Numbered from the stretch's first letter, positions 26,098 through 33,195 are shown. The stretch: DNA of 48,739 bases from CAXSEF01 sp050955025 (GCA_050955025.1 JBPBQX010000159.1:1-48739); one strand, 5' to 3'. Notes: generated by a model not told the origin, from the sequence alone. Numbers and translations: made by a program.

Positions 26098-26355
26098 CTA
26101 GGCGGCGGCTTTCGGCGCGATCGCAGGCAGGCGGGCCAGCCACGCCAGGACGGTTTCCGTCTCCAGGAACGTCGCGCGTCCAATCTTCAGCATCCGCACC
26201 TGCCCAGCGGCGGCGGCCCGGTAGAACGTCGCCCGGGACGGTCCGAAGATGCGCTGAGCGCTAGGCAGCGGGACCAGGCGCGGCAGATCCGGTAGGCGGC
26301 CCGGCGCGGGTGGTGACGGCAGGGCAGCATCGGCGGCGATGGGGTGCGCGGGCAT
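26098..26355 (-). CDS. HTH_17/excisionase-type DNA-binding protein
   Basis: An 85-residue protein from ATG 26355, two bases downstream of the preceding AlpA-like stop. A proline-rich lead-in is followed by RIFGPSRATFYRAAAAGQVR, MLKIGRATFLETETVLAWLARLP. This is the MerR-like winged HTH of AlpA/excisionase proteins (S-R-x-T-x-Y-R...G-R...W). It probably regulates integrase or replication genes. Confidence 0.7.
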   Translation of the reverse strand: MPAHPIAADAALPSPPAPGRLPDLPRLVPLPSAQRIFGPSRATFYRAAAAGQVRMLKIGRATFLETETVLAWLARLPAIAPKAAA

Positions 26356-26357
26356 CC

Positions 26358-26573
26358 CTACGCGACCCGCTGGGCCAGCTCGGCCGCCCGCGACGTGAAG
26401 GTGCCGCTCGCCGTCCAGGCCTCGCAGTCCGAAAGCCGGTAGGCGATCCGGCGCCGGCCGAGACGAACCCACTTCGGCCCGCCCTCGCCCGTGTAGCGCC
26501 AGTGCTGCGCCGTGCGCGGCGTCGTGCGGTAGCGTAAGCAAAACTCCTGCTCCGTCAGGTATACCTCGTCCAT
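26358..26573 (-). CDS. AlpA-like / excisionase-family regulator
   Basis: A 71-residue protein from ATG 26573. VYLTEQEFCLRYRTTPRTAQHWR, then KWVRLGRRRIAYRLSDCEAW, is the compact HTH_17 fold in which P4-type and PICI regulators recognise operator DNA. It is the first gene of the leftward replication operon (AlpA-like, HTH, small protein, hypothetical, prim-pol, terS), directly downstream of a 62-base palindrome that could be its operator. Confidence 0.75.
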   Translation of the reverse strand: MDEVYLTEQEFCLRYRTTPRTAQHWRYTGEGGPKWVRLGRRRIAYRLSDCEAWTASGTFTSRAAELAQRVA

Positions 26574-26645
26574 TTACTGTGTGACCCCATGCTTGTCGCT
26601 GTGAACGGCAACAAGCGCAGAATGCAGAACTCGGGTCGCTAGATC

Positions 26646-26707
26646 ACCGGCAGAAGATAGGGGGTATGTTCTGCCCCGGCCAAACATACCCCCTATGTTT
26701 TGCCGGT
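26646..26707. promoter_or_regulatory. 62-bp near-perfect two-part palindrome, candidate operator or origin element
   Basis: Nested inverted repeats share one centre. ACCGGCA (26646-26652) pairs with TGCCGGT (26701-26707). ATAGGGGGTATGTT (26657-26670) pairs with AACATACCCCCTAT (26683-26696). Arms are exact apart from the symmetric 4-base interruptions, and the loop is 12 bases. It lies between the 26693-27403 gene, whose last codons it contains, and the AlpA-like start. No U-run follows, so an operator or a replication/recombination site is favoured over a terminator. Confidence 0.65.
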
Positions 26708-27403
26708 AGTGTCCGGCTCCGCATCGCGGGTGAGCGCCACTGCCTCCATGAGACGCTGGGCAGCAGCAATCTTCTTTTCCAGCGTCCTTGGATCCATTGC
26801 AGGTAGATTTTCTGCCAGCGTCGTCATCGCGACCGACCAAGAAAGTCCATCGGCGCGTAGTCTCTGAAAGCCGTCTAGAAGTTGTTCTAATTGACCGTCT
26901 TTGCGGAATGTCCTGAAGGCATTGTATTTTGTCGTCTCGTCTGTAAGCCCAAGAACTCGAGTAACAGCGTCCATTGCTTCGGCCGGAGGCTGTTGATCTT
27001 TTCCAATCGCAAGATCGAAGATGCCGAGAGACGCGCGGACGAGGTAGTCCGTGCACCAGGCAGGAACGTCCGCATACCCGCCAAGGGTGCCATCCACGGT
27101 GCTGTGACGGCGCCCTCGACTGAGAAACATGAGCGCGATCCAGACATACACCGGGTTGCCGGACTGCTCGAAACGCCGCTGGGATTCGAGCACGCTTGCC
27201 GCGGCCGAGGCTTCCAGGGCAGCCATCATCCTTTCGGTGCGCTGCCTTTCCTCCGGTGTGCCGGACGCGGCACCGCCATCCCACTCGCTGTTCCGACGAA
27301 GCGGATCCAGGCTGTCCGGAGCATCGCCCGCACCCGCTCCATCCGTGCCCAGCGCCTCGAGCCGGCGGCGCACCTCGTCCCGGTCGTAGGGCTCGTCCGA
27401 CAT
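26693..27403 (-). CDS. Hypothetical island protein
   Basis: A 236-residue soluble protein from ATG 27403, with GGAG nine bases upstream. The N-terminal 60 residues are acidic and disordered-looking; the rest is mostly helical (ERMMAALEASAAASVLESQR, SLGIFDLAIGKDQQPPAEAM, SWSVAMTTLAENL, DPRTLEKKIAAAQRL). No known motif is seen. Its stop lies inside the palindrome at 26646-26707, so its transcript would read through that site. Confidence 0.65.
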   Translation of the reverse strand: MSDEPYDRDEVRRRLEALGTDGAGAGDAPDSLDPLRRNSEWDGGAASGTPEERQRTERMMAALEASAAASVLESQRRFEQSGNPVYVWIALMFLSRGRRHSTVDGTLGGYADVPAWCTDYLVRASLGIFDLAIGKDQQPPAEAMDAVTRVLGLTDETTKYNAFRTFRKDGQLEQLLDGFQRLRADGLSWSVAMTTLAENLPAMDPRTLEKKIAAAQRLMEAVALTRDAEPDTTGKT

Positions 27404-27534
27404 CCGCGTGTCTCCGCTTCACGGTTTGCTGGTTCGCGCGGCGGGGCAATCGACGCGGAGTGCCGACGTTCGGGGCCAGCCTAGCCCCGCCAAGCCGCAA
27501 GATCGCGCGGCGGGTGCTGGCGAGCAACTGGGCC

Positions 27535-27945
27535 TCATGGCACCGCCGCCAGCACGTCGCGCAGCAGCGAATGCACGAGCTCGAACTCGTCCTGGTCCTC
27601 GTGCATGTGCACGCGCACCAGCTCGGCCTTCGCACGCAATCCGGTAGCCGTCCGGGCCGGGATCTGCTCGACCTGATCGAGCACCTGGTTGTAGCGGTCC
27701 ATGAGCAGGCGCGCCTTGTCGAAGGCGACCGACCAGCGAGGGTCGGACAGCAGCACGTCGTTGACCGCCATCGTGAGTGCCTCGGAGCGGGCCTCGCAGG
27801 CGATTGCCTCGTGGCACAGCCGGACCAGCTCGGTGTCGGGGTCCGCTGGGGCTGCGGCAGCGGACAGGGCCAGCGGTGCGGTTGCCAGGGCAGCGGCGGC
27901 GCCCAGGAGGCTGCGGCGGGTTTGGGGCTGGGTCATGCGCCTCAT
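27535..27945 (-). CDS. Exported small protein with Tat-like signal
   Basis: Predicted 136 residues from ATG 27945, overlapping the preceding stop by ATGA. The N terminus, TQPQTRRSLLGAAAALATAP, has a twin-arginine-like RRSLLG followed by a hydrophobic stretch and an Ala-rich cleavage region. The mature part is helical and acidic (CHEAIACEARSEALTMAVND, VHMHEDQDEFELVHSLL). It appears related to the next gene upstream (same DxELxxLCxE start of the mature part). Confidence 0.6.
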   Translation of the reverse strand: MRRMTQPQTRRSLLGAAAALATAPLALSAAAAPADPDTELVRLCHEAIACEARSEALTMAVNDVLLSDPRWSVAFDKARLLMDRYNQVLDQVEQIPARTATGLRAKAELVRVHMHEDQDEFELVHSLLRDVLAAVP

Positions 27946-28433
27946 TCCGCCAACGCTGCCAAATCGCGAAGGATCGCGCCCTGCATGGCCTCGTTGCAGT
28001 AGGGACTATTCACATCGGGCGGGCTCTTGTCCCACCGGTGGTAGGTCCGGCACCGCGCCACATGCCCCTGCAGCGTCGTGGGCCGGGTCTCGCACATGCG
28101 CTCGATAAGGGGGATCTGCTGGGCCGTGAGCGGCGCCTGCAGATTGTCGCGTTCATCGTCATCCTCGATCCTGCTGACGCCGTCCCAGAGCGCGTCGACC
28201 TGGACCTGCAGCGCGTCGCACTCGGCGCACAGGCTGATCAGCTCATCGTCGGGGCTCGCCGCTACCGGGAACGCCTCGCCCGGGTCCGACAACACGACGG
28301 CGCCGGCGACGGCTGCGCCGGTCAGCGCGGCGAGGATGGCACCACCCACGCCGCGCCGGGTGGCACGGAAGGGCAGGGCAGCCGTCGCCGGCGGCGCTGC
28401 GGGTGTGGTAGGCGCATGGGAAGCCTGTGACAT
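27942..28433 (-). CDS. Membrane-anchored or exported small protein, paralogue of its neighbour
   Basis: A 163-residue protein from ATG 28433. After a disordered Pro/Ala lead comes TRRGVGGAILAALTGAAVAG (a twin-Arg plus a helix, signal or anchor), then DDELISLCAECDALQVQVDA and a C-terminal CRTYHRWDKSPPDVNSPYCN. It is coupled to the downstream paralogue by ATGA. Function unknown; such tandem pairs suggest local duplication. Confidence 0.6.
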   Translation of the reverse strand: MSQASHAPTTPAAPPATAALPFRATRRGVGGAILAALTGAAVAGAVVLSDPGEAFPVAASPDDELISLCAECDALQVQVDALWDGVSRIEDDDERDNLQAPLTAQQIPLIERMCETRPTTLQGHVARCRTYHRWDKSPPDVNSPYCNEAMQGAILRDLAALAE

Positions 28434-28594
28434 GTAGACCCCTGTCCCGTGTCTCGGGCCAGGCGCCGCCGGTGTGTCCAGCCCCGGCGGCGCCGACCCG
28501 CCCGCCGACTGGCGAGTTGGTGCCGGGGAGCCGCCCCGGCGCGGGTGGCGCGGGCCCGTTGCAGGCCGGCGCGATCTGGTGCGGGTGATGCGGC

Positions 28595-28993
28595 TCAGGC
28601 GGCCTGCGCGAACGCCAGGACGGCGGCCTGTGCGAACGCCAGGACGGCGGCCTGTGCGAACGCCAGGACGGCGGCCTGCGCGATGGCCAGCGCCTTGACG
28701 GCGGCGCGGCGCGCGGCGCGGGCCTTGTTGATGAGGCGCATGGCGCTGGCCTTGTACTCGGCGCGGCGAGCGACCCGGCTGTAGGCGTTGGCCTTGCCCA
28801 GCTCGGCGCAGCACACGGCGTAATGGCGCTCGCTGGAGGCGTGGTCGCGCACGGCGATGGCCAACGCCCACTCGGCCCTCTGCTGCGCCGTGAAGCCGAA
28901 CACGCGGTGCGCCGGGCGGAGCATCGGGACGCCAGCGAACATGTCGGCGGGCTTGGCGGGGTTCGCGTTGGCGTAGGTGAAGCCGTGGGCCAT
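28595..28993 (-). CDS. Hypothetical protein with C-terminal octapeptide repeats
   Basis: A 132-residue protein from ATG 28993. Residues 25-100 are Ala/Arg-rich helices (VFGFTAQQRAEWALAIAVRD, RRAEYKASAMRLINKARAAR). The C terminus is (AQAAVLAF) repeated three times plus AQAA, from 24-base DNA repeats. It is divergent from the XRE regulator at 29084 and so may be under its control. Confidence 0.6.
   Translation of the reverse strand: MAHGFTYANANPAKPADMFAGVPMLRPAHRVFGFTAQQRAEWALAIAVRDHASSERHYAVCCAELGKANAYSRVARRAEYKASAMRLINKARAARRAAVKALAIAQAAVLAFAQAAVLAFAQAAVLAFAQAA
28601..28685. repeat. 24-bp tandem repeats, three units plus a partial fourth
   Basis: Units at 28601-28624, 28625-28648 and 28649-28672 differ at one base (C/T at the seventh position); a partial fourth starts at 28673. 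They encode the AQAAVLAF repeats. Near-identity of units points to recent slippage expansion. Confidence 0.9.
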
Positions 28994-29005
28994 GGTGGCG
29001 ATCCG

Positions 29006-29034
29006 TTGCTACATTCTGTATCTGGTGATACTAT
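29006..29034 (+). promoter_or_regulatory. Possible sigma70-type promoter for the XRE regulator
   Basis: TTGCTA and TACTAT are spaced by 17 bases, 50 bases upstream of the ATG at 29084, in an AT-richer divergent intergenic region. Two TTTGCA direct repeats (29052-29057 and 29064-29069) just downstream could be an operator. Each hexamer matches consensus at only 4 of 6 positions, so this is tentative. Confidence 0.3.
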
Positions 29035-29083
29035 ATGCATCGTCACGCAGCTTTGCAATACCGTTTGCACCATAAGGATCAGA

Positions 29084-29329
29084 ATGTATCTTGCAGGCGC
29101 ACAGATCAGGGCTGGCCGAGCTTTGGTTCGCTGGTCCGCCGATGAGCTGGCAAAGCAGGCGAAGCTCGGCCGCATCACGGTCTCGAGGGCCGAGGCGATG
29201 GATGGGAAGACGGCTTTGACCGAAGCCAACTCGGACGCCATCCGTCGGGCGCTTGAAGCTGCCGGCGTCGAGTTCATCGAGGAGAATGGTGGCGGGCCCG
29301 GAGTGCGGCTGCGGGATCGCCAGGGCTGA
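29084..29329 (+). CDS. XRE-family (Cro/CI-like) transcriptional regulator
   Basis: Predicted 81 residues, ATG 29084 with AAGGATC six bases upstream. The HTH reads RAGRALVRWSADELAKQAKL then GRITVSRAEAMDGKTALTEA, typical of short HTH_3 proteins, and ends LEAAGVEFIEENGGGPGVRLR. It is divergent from the 28993 gene and likely controls it and itself. A 24-base segment of its 3' end (29261-29284) recurs exactly at 31504-31527, with a looser copy near 29996-30040. Confidence 0.8.
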   Translation: MYLAGAQIRAGRALVRWSADELAKQAKLGRITVSRAEAMDGKTALTEANSDAIRRALEAAGVEFIEENGGGPGVRLRDRQG

Positions 29330-29414
29330 GGCATCGAGGTGCACCGGGAGCCGGTATGCACAACCTGCGGTACGTGTGTCATGCTTGCGGCCCAGCCACG
29401 TCCGGACACGCGCC

Positions 29415-29993
29415 ATGCGCAGGAATGCTCGCCTCGGCCTAATGTTGGTTTGCGCTACCGGGTGCACGCCCACCACCTGGTACAAGCCCGGCGCCAGTCA
29501 GCAGGACTTCACTACGACGTCCTACGAGTGCGAGCGGGACGCCCGACAAAGCGGCTACTTCGGCCTCGGTTTGAGCGGTGCGATCGAGATGGCATCGTTC
29601 CAGAACCGCTGCATGGGCGCGCACGGCTACAGCCGGCTCGACGCGCAGGAGGCTTCCGCGGCACAGGCTTCGGATGTCGCCTACTCGACGCCGGTTGATC
29701 CTGCCGTCGAGGCGCGCGTCCGAGTCCAGGCTTCGGACTCCTGCGCGTCGGCCGGTCTGAAGACGTCCGATCCCGGCTACTACGCCTGCTTCACGAACGG
29801 ATGGAAGGCACGGCTCAGGGCAGAGCAGGCCCAGGCCGTCTATACGCAGCCTGCAGAGTTCACCAAGGCCAACGACGACACCCTGGCCCGGATCGAGGCC
29901 GCGAAGGCATGCCAGGCCAAGGGCGTCAGCACCCAGGATGCCCGCTACTACGGATGCTTCTCCAACGAGCTAGGCGCCAGAACCGGGAACTAA
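29415..29993 (+). CDS. Putative lipoprotein with two Cys-containing repeats
   Basis: A 192-residue protein from ATG 29415. The N terminus RRNARLGLMLVCATGCTPTT is a lipoprotein signal with lipobox ATGC. The mature protein has TTTSYECERDARQSGYFG and NRCMGAHGYSRL, then two related motifs near the C terminus: CASAGLKTSDPGYYACFTNG and CQAKGVSTQDARYYGCFSNE. The paired Cys in each suggests disulfides, so it is probably periplasmic or outer-membrane anchored. It is cargo between copies of the XRE 3' end; function unknown. Confidence 0.65.
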   Translation: MRRNARLGLMLVCATGCTPTTWYKPGASQQDFTTTSYECERDARQSGYFGLGLSGAIEMASFQNRCMGAHGYSRLDAQEASAAQASDVAYSTPVDPAVEARVRVQASDSCASAGLKTSDPGYYACFTNGWKARLRAEQAQAVYTQPAEFTKANDDTLARIEAAKACQAKGVSTQDARYYGCFSNELGARTGN

Positions 29994-29995
29994 CC

Positions 29996-30040
29996 GACGT
30001 CGGTTTCATCGAGGAGGATGGGGCGGGCCTGGTGTGCGGC
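29996..30040 (+). repeat. Degenerate copy of the XRE gene 3' end
   Basis: The stretch encodes DVGFIEEDGAGLVCG in one frame, matching GVEFIEENGGGPGVRL of the 29084 regulator. It follows directly after the lipoprotein gene stop. No intact HTH precedes it. Confidence 0.6.
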
Positions 30041-30065
30041 GGAGCGCTATCGGCTGAGGTCTAAA

Positions 30066-30560
30066 TCAGTGCTCCGAATCCCCTCGGGTCGAGGAGCCAA
30101 TCCCGCCCAGGATGTCGCTGTATTCCTTCTCACGCCGCTCCCGTTGTAGCTTCTGCCAAGCGGTCTCCTCTGGATCCACAATCGCAGGCCGTGCCTGAGG
30201 TTGAAGCTGAGTCTGCGCCCGTTGCTGCGCCGGCCAGTGCACCAGACGAGCGCTGGTATCCGGCTTGTCCGCCAGCCTAGCTCGCCTCTCCTCGCGTGCT
30301 GCCCAGTTCCGGTTTACCCTCGCCCAGGTCTCGGACAGCGCCTGGGAAGTCGGCGGCCGCCCCAGCTCGTTGAGCACGCCTTCCTCCGACATGCAGTCGC
30401 GGATGACCGGCCAGCATGGCCGTCCTCTTCTTGGGGCAAAGAGGCTCGTCAGCATTCGACGGTGCCTCCACAGCCCGCGGTAGACGTCGCCATAACCTTC
30501 TGACCCGTCCGTCCGTTTCCATCGTGCCACTTCGCCGCGTCCCCGTTGCTTCGAGTGCAA
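30066..30560 (-). CDS. Hypothetical protein
   Basis: Up to 164 residues. The conserved-looking part is WPVIRDCMSEEGVLNELGRP then PTSQALSETWARVNRNWAAR, followed by a basic, Gln/Pro-rich and then charged helical C terminus (WQKLQRERREKEYSDIL). The pattern G-R-x-P-T-x-x-x-x-x-x-T-W-x-R-V-x-x is one I associate with short accessory proteins on alphaproteobacterial plasmids and islands. The start is uncertain: 30560 or the ATG at 30455. Overlapping frames compete here. Confidence 0.45.
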   Translation of the reverse strand: MHSKQRGRGEVARWKRTDGSEGYGDVYRGLWRHRRMLTSLFAPRRGRPCWPVIRDCMSEEGVLNELGRPPTSQALSETWARVNRNWAAREERRARLADKPDTSARLVHWPAQQRAQTQLQPQARPAIVDPEETAWQKLQRERREKEYSDILGGIGSSTRGDSEH

Positions 30561-30628
30561 GCCTCGGCAAAAGCGGCGCGAACGAGAACATCGAACTTTG
30601 AGGGCTGCGACGTGGCCCGCTCCGACCC

Positions 30629-30709
30629 CCTGATCTTAGGCACCCGGCGCCTCGGAGTTAGGCCAGCGGCACCTCGATCTTAGGTTGCCGGTGCCTCGAT
30701 CTTAAGGTC
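30629..30709. repeat. 22-bp direct repeats (iteron-like), 3.7 units
   Basis: Degenerate units start at 30629, 30650, 30672 and 30694, each beginning CCTCGATCTTAGG or a close variant and ending in a GCCGGTG-like segment. They lie in the gap between the divergently placed 30066-30560 and 30916-31293 genes, which otherwise shows no gene. They could be regulator-binding sites or a second iteron array. Confidence 0.6.
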
Positions 30710-30915
30710 AGAAAGCGATCCCCATACACCAATGCACCTGTCGTGCACGCGGCAGAGGTTGGGATGCGAGTGCTGCACTACGAAACCGCACGTTTGCGCG
30801 CATGAAGACGCCAGACCGCCGCCGAGCTGGGGCCGCCCAGGGTAGGTAAGGCCGACGACCCCTTGCCTTCCAACAGCCATTCCCGGACCTTTCGGCAACA
30901 TCACCAGAGGCTGCC

Positions 30916-31293
30916 ATGTCCCGCGTCGCCCTGATCGCTGCCTTCCTCGCCTTCGCTTCCCCTGCCTTCGCGCAGTCGAGGACCACGGCTGTCCCGAACC
31001 CGATGCAGAGCGGCGCGCCTGCCGCACCCGTTATGCCGCGCATGGAGTCTCCGATACCAAAGGGGCCCGAAGCCTCGGCAACCCAGTTCGGGAGCGAACT
31101 CCGAGCGCAAGCGCACTGCCCAGGCGACAGCGTCGTGTGGGCGAACCTCCGGTCGAAGGCCATCCACCTCAAAGGCACCAAGTTTTACGGGCACACGAAG
31201 TCCGGTGCCTACATGTGCCAGAGGGACGCGACCGCTGACGGCATGCACGCGGCCCAGAGCAAGAAGCCGGGTGGGTCGGCCGTTGGTCACTGA
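30916..31293 (+). CDS. Small secreted protein (WxNxxSxxxHxxGTxxYGxTKxGxYMC family)
   Basis: A 125-residue protein from ATG 30916 with AGAGG upstream. A Sec signal (VALIAAFLAFASPAFA, cleavage after AFA) is followed by a Pro-rich spacer. The conserved tail is HCPGDSVVWANLRSKAIHLK, GTKFYGHTKSGAYMCQRDAT, ADGMHAA. I recognise this tail as common in uncharacterised periplasmic proteins of alphaproteobacteria; function is not known. The two Cys may form a disulfide. Confidence 0.75.
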   Translation: MSRVALIAAFLAFASPAFAQSRTTAVPNPMQSGAPAAPVMPRMESPIPKGPEASATQFGSELRAQAHCPGDSVVWANLRSKAIHLKGTKFYGHTKSGAYMCQRDATADGMHAAQSKKPGGSAVGH

Positions 31294-31495
31294 GACCGTG
31301 GTCTGTGACGTCAGCCGTGAGCCTGACGAGACGTGGCGCCAGGTGATCGTGCGGAAGGCTGAGCCGTTCGACCAGGTGCAACCGTGCCTGACCACCTACC
31401 AAGCGCTGCTGTCCGAGTTCACCGACCCGGGCGACAGCGTCCAGGCGGATGCGGCGTGGGATGCTTTGCTGATGGGCGGGTGCCTGCAGGGCTAG
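31283..31495 (+). CDS. Small hypothetical protein
   Basis: Seventy residues if it starts at TTG 31283, overlapping the end of the secreted-protein gene by 11 bases. It contains VVCDVSREPDETWRQVIVRK and YQALLSEFTDPGDSVQADAA. There is no recognised domain and the start is weak; an upstream start at 31205 is possible. Confidence 0.35.
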   Translation: MVTETVVCDVSREPDETWRQVIVRKAEPFDQVQPCLTTYQALLSEFTDPGDSVQADAAWDALLMGGCLQG

Positions 31496-31503
31496 CGGGT
31501 GGC

Positions 31504-31566
31504 GCCGGCGTCGAGTTCATCGAGGAGAGCAGGGACGGACCGGGGGTGCGTTTAAGGCGCGGTTAG
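31504..31566 (+). repeat. Second copy of the XRE gene 3' end
   Basis: The first 24 bases (31504-31527) are identical to 29261-29284 in the XRE gene. The frame continues as ESRDGPGVRLRRG and a TAG, mirroring the native C terminus. It lies right after the 31495 stop. Confidence 0.8.
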
Positions 31567-31611
31567 GGGGAGGTGATCTTAGATGGCGAGGTAAGAAGAG
31601 GATCACCTGTC

Positions 31612-31812
31612 GTGCCGCACACCTTCAGACCTGGCGACGCCGTCTTCGTCCTGCTTTTCGATACCCCTCTACCCGGCGTCATTGAGGGACGGGCAGGGCT
31701 CGACGACGTAGGCGGCAGGCAGTGGAACGTGCTTACGGAAGCTGCGAGCCACGCCTACGCAATCCCTGAGAGCGCTCTGCGGCTCTACTCCGACGGTCCC
31801 AACTTCAACTAG
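31612..31812 (+). CDS. Small hypothetical protein
   Basis: Sixty-six residues from GTG 31612, with AAGAGGATC upstream. PHTFRPGDAVFVLLFDTPLP, GVIEGRAGLDDVGGRQWNVL and YAIPESALRLYSD suggest a small SH3/KOW-like beta barrel. An in-frame start at 31573 is possible. An 8-base inverted repeat (AGGTGATC/GATCACCT, about 31571-31607) overlaps the leader. Confidence 0.5.
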   Translation: MPHTFRPGDAVFVLLFDTPLPGVIEGRAGLDDVGGRQWNVLTEAASHAYAIPESALRLYSDGPNFN

Positions 31813-31878
31813 GTGCCGGCTGTCGAGACCCGGCTACGACACCACGCCAACGTGGAAGCTTAGGGAGCAGAGTGACTC

Positions 31879-32019
31879 ATGCCTGAGCCGGTCCAGCAGC
31901 CGACGAAACAACGGTGGTTTCGCATCAACCGGGCGATCGGCTTTGTCCTGACCATCTACGTGTTCGGGAGTGTCGCCCTGCACGTGTGGCGCTGGTGGAC
32001 CGGGACACTTGAGCCGTAA
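31879..32019 (+). CDS. Very small single-pass membrane protein
   Basis: Forty-six residues from ATG 31879, with AGGGAG upstream. A basic N terminus (PTKQRWFRINRA) is followed by one helix (IGFVLTIYVFGSVALHV) and WRWWTGTLEP. The short length makes it uncertain, but the start signal and helix are good. Confidence 0.5.
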   Translation: MPEPVQQPTKQRWFRINRAIGFVLTIYVFGSVALHVWRWWTGTLEP

Positions 32020-32039
32020 CCAGCCGCAGGAGGCGCGCG

Positions 32040-32393
32040 ATGCCTGAGCGCTTGCCCCGCCTGCTCACCGTGGCCGCCGCCGCGGCCCAGCTCGACTGCC
32101 ACCCCGAGACCCTTCGCCGCGCGATCCGCCGGGGCGACCTGGCTTGCTACCGTCTCGGCGGCTGCACCAGGATCGCGCCCGACCAGCTGAGCGCCTACCT
32201 GGAAGCAGCCCTATGCCCCGCCCGCGACCCGCAGGACCCCAGCTCGTCAAGCACCGCGGCGTCTGGGCCATCTGCTGGTGGGACGATGGACGCCGTCGAC
32301 TCCTTTCGACAGGCACGGAGAACGAGGCGCGCGCTCGACAAACCCTCGCGGAGCAGCCCAGCAAGCGCGTCTTCGTTTCACCATGACGGCTGA
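32040..32393 (+). CDS. HTH_17 excisionase/AlpA-like protein
   Basis: Up to 117 residues from ATG 32040 with a strong AGGAGG site. Residues 6-55 (RLLTVAAAAAQLDCHPETLR, RAIRRGDLACYRLGGCTRIA, PDQLSAYLE) form a MerR-like HTH. The tail beyond residue 60 is low-complexity and overlaps an integrase remnant in another frame. The real protein may once have ended near residue 62, after which a coupled integrase began. Confidence 0.65.
   Translation: MPERLPRLLTVAAAAAQLDCHPETLRRAIRRGDLACYRLGGCTRIAPDQLSAYLEAALCPARDPQDPSSSSTAASGPSAGGTMDAVDSFRQARRTRRALDKPSRSSPASASSFHHDG
32213..32386 (+). pseudogene. Truncated phage integrase N terminus (arm-binding domain remnant)
   Basis: ATG 32213 overlaps the HTH gene and encodes PRPRPAGPQLVKHRGVWAIC, WWDDGRRRLLSTGTENEARA and RQTLAEQ. 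This is the R-G-x-W-x-x-x-x-x-x-x-G-R-x-x-x-S-T-G-T segment that begins many tyrosine integrases. It stops after 57 residues; no catalytic domain follows. It marks a second, dead integration module. Confidence 0.6.
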
Positions 32394-32712
32394 CTTACCG
32401 CGCGTCCGAGCGACCGCGATCACCATGATGACCAGCCTGTCCGTGCGCAAGGTGCAGGAGTTGGCCGCCCAGGGCCGCATGCCGGCCGCCGCCAAGCTGG
32501 GCGGGCTGAACAGGCGGCTGCAGCTCGAGCAGACCGACCCTCGCAGCAGCCTGCGCCCGCAGGCGCTGGACGGAGCGTCGGACCGGCTTGTGCCGTTCAG
32601 GCAGCCTACGATCGGCTCATTAAGGGCGGATCGCGCAACCGGCGTGGTTGACACGGCCAACACGCCTCTCGCCGCACTACCGCCTAGTGGAAAGTCTGAA
32701 CACGCCACTTGA
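32383..32712 (+). CDS. Degenerate HTH protein, possible remnant
   Basis: A frame from ATG 32383 (ATGA overlap with the integrase remnant) encodes up to 109 residues. SLSVRKVQELAAQGRMPAAA then KLGGLNRRLQ resembles HTH_17. The rest is low-complexity and runs antisense into the neighbouring gene, so the native end is unclear. Confidence 0.35.
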   Translation: MTADLPRVRATAITMMTSLSVRKVQELAAQGRMPAAAKLGGLNRRLQLEQTDPRSSLRPQALDGASDRLVPFRQPTIGSLRADRATGVVDTANTPLAALPPSGKSEHAT

Positions 32713-33195
32713 TGCTCCGACCCGTGGCATCCTGGTGGCTGTTTGCGGCGCGGCCGCCGGGTCCGCGTCCTCGTCGCCTAGCGCGGATCCGAACGGGTTG
32801 GCCTGGACCTGCGCCGGCCGCTGCGGACTCTGGGGCGTCCGTGTCGTCGCGCCTTCCGCAGGCCGGGGTCCGAACGTCTCGCCCGCGCTGGCCTGATCCA
32901 CTTCAGCCGGCTCATGTCGCCTGTCATGGCGTGCACCTGCTGTGGTCCGCGCACGCCGTGGCGCCTTCGCGATCTCGCCGGCCGCGTCGTCGGCCGCATA
33001 GCAGAGCGGCCGCAGCCCGCCTGGCTTGGAATAGGCCGAGTGCCGTCCGCACGCCTCGCCGTTGCGCATCCGGTTGTACGGGCACGGACAGCGGTGCCCC
33101 GTTGCCAGGTAGGTTGCCACACTACGCTGTGCCGCCTGATCGCCGGCGGCAGTCGCCTGTGCCCGTAGCGCTGCCCAGACGCCCCCGAGCTGCAC
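32677..33195 (-). CDS. Small Cys-rich exported-type protein, N terminus disrupted
   Basis: The recognisable core is ATYLATGHRCPCPYNRMRNG, EACGRHSAYSKPGGLRPLCY, matching a family of small exported proteins with a C-P-C-P...C-G-x-x-S-A-Y-x-x-P-G-G...L-C-Y core. The frame has GTG 33195. Just upstream the hydrophobic ILLAAVVAVQLGGVW continues back to an ATG at 33231 but with TAA at 33220-33222 between, so the signal sequence seems lost to an in-frame stop. The C-terminal half is disordered and charged. Confidence 0.5.
   Translation of the reverse strand: MQLGGVWAALRAQATAAGDQAAQRSVATYLATGHRCPCPYNRMRNGEACGRHSAYSKPGGLRPLCYAADDAAGEIAKAPRRARTTAGARHDRRHEPAEVDQASAGETFGPRPAEGATTRTPQSPQRPAQVQANPFGSALGDEDADPAAAPQTATRMPRVGASSGVFRLSTRR

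Noticed and set aside
28601..28685. Possible CRISPR array
   Set aside because: Units are contiguous 24-base tandem repeats without spacers and are translated in frame.
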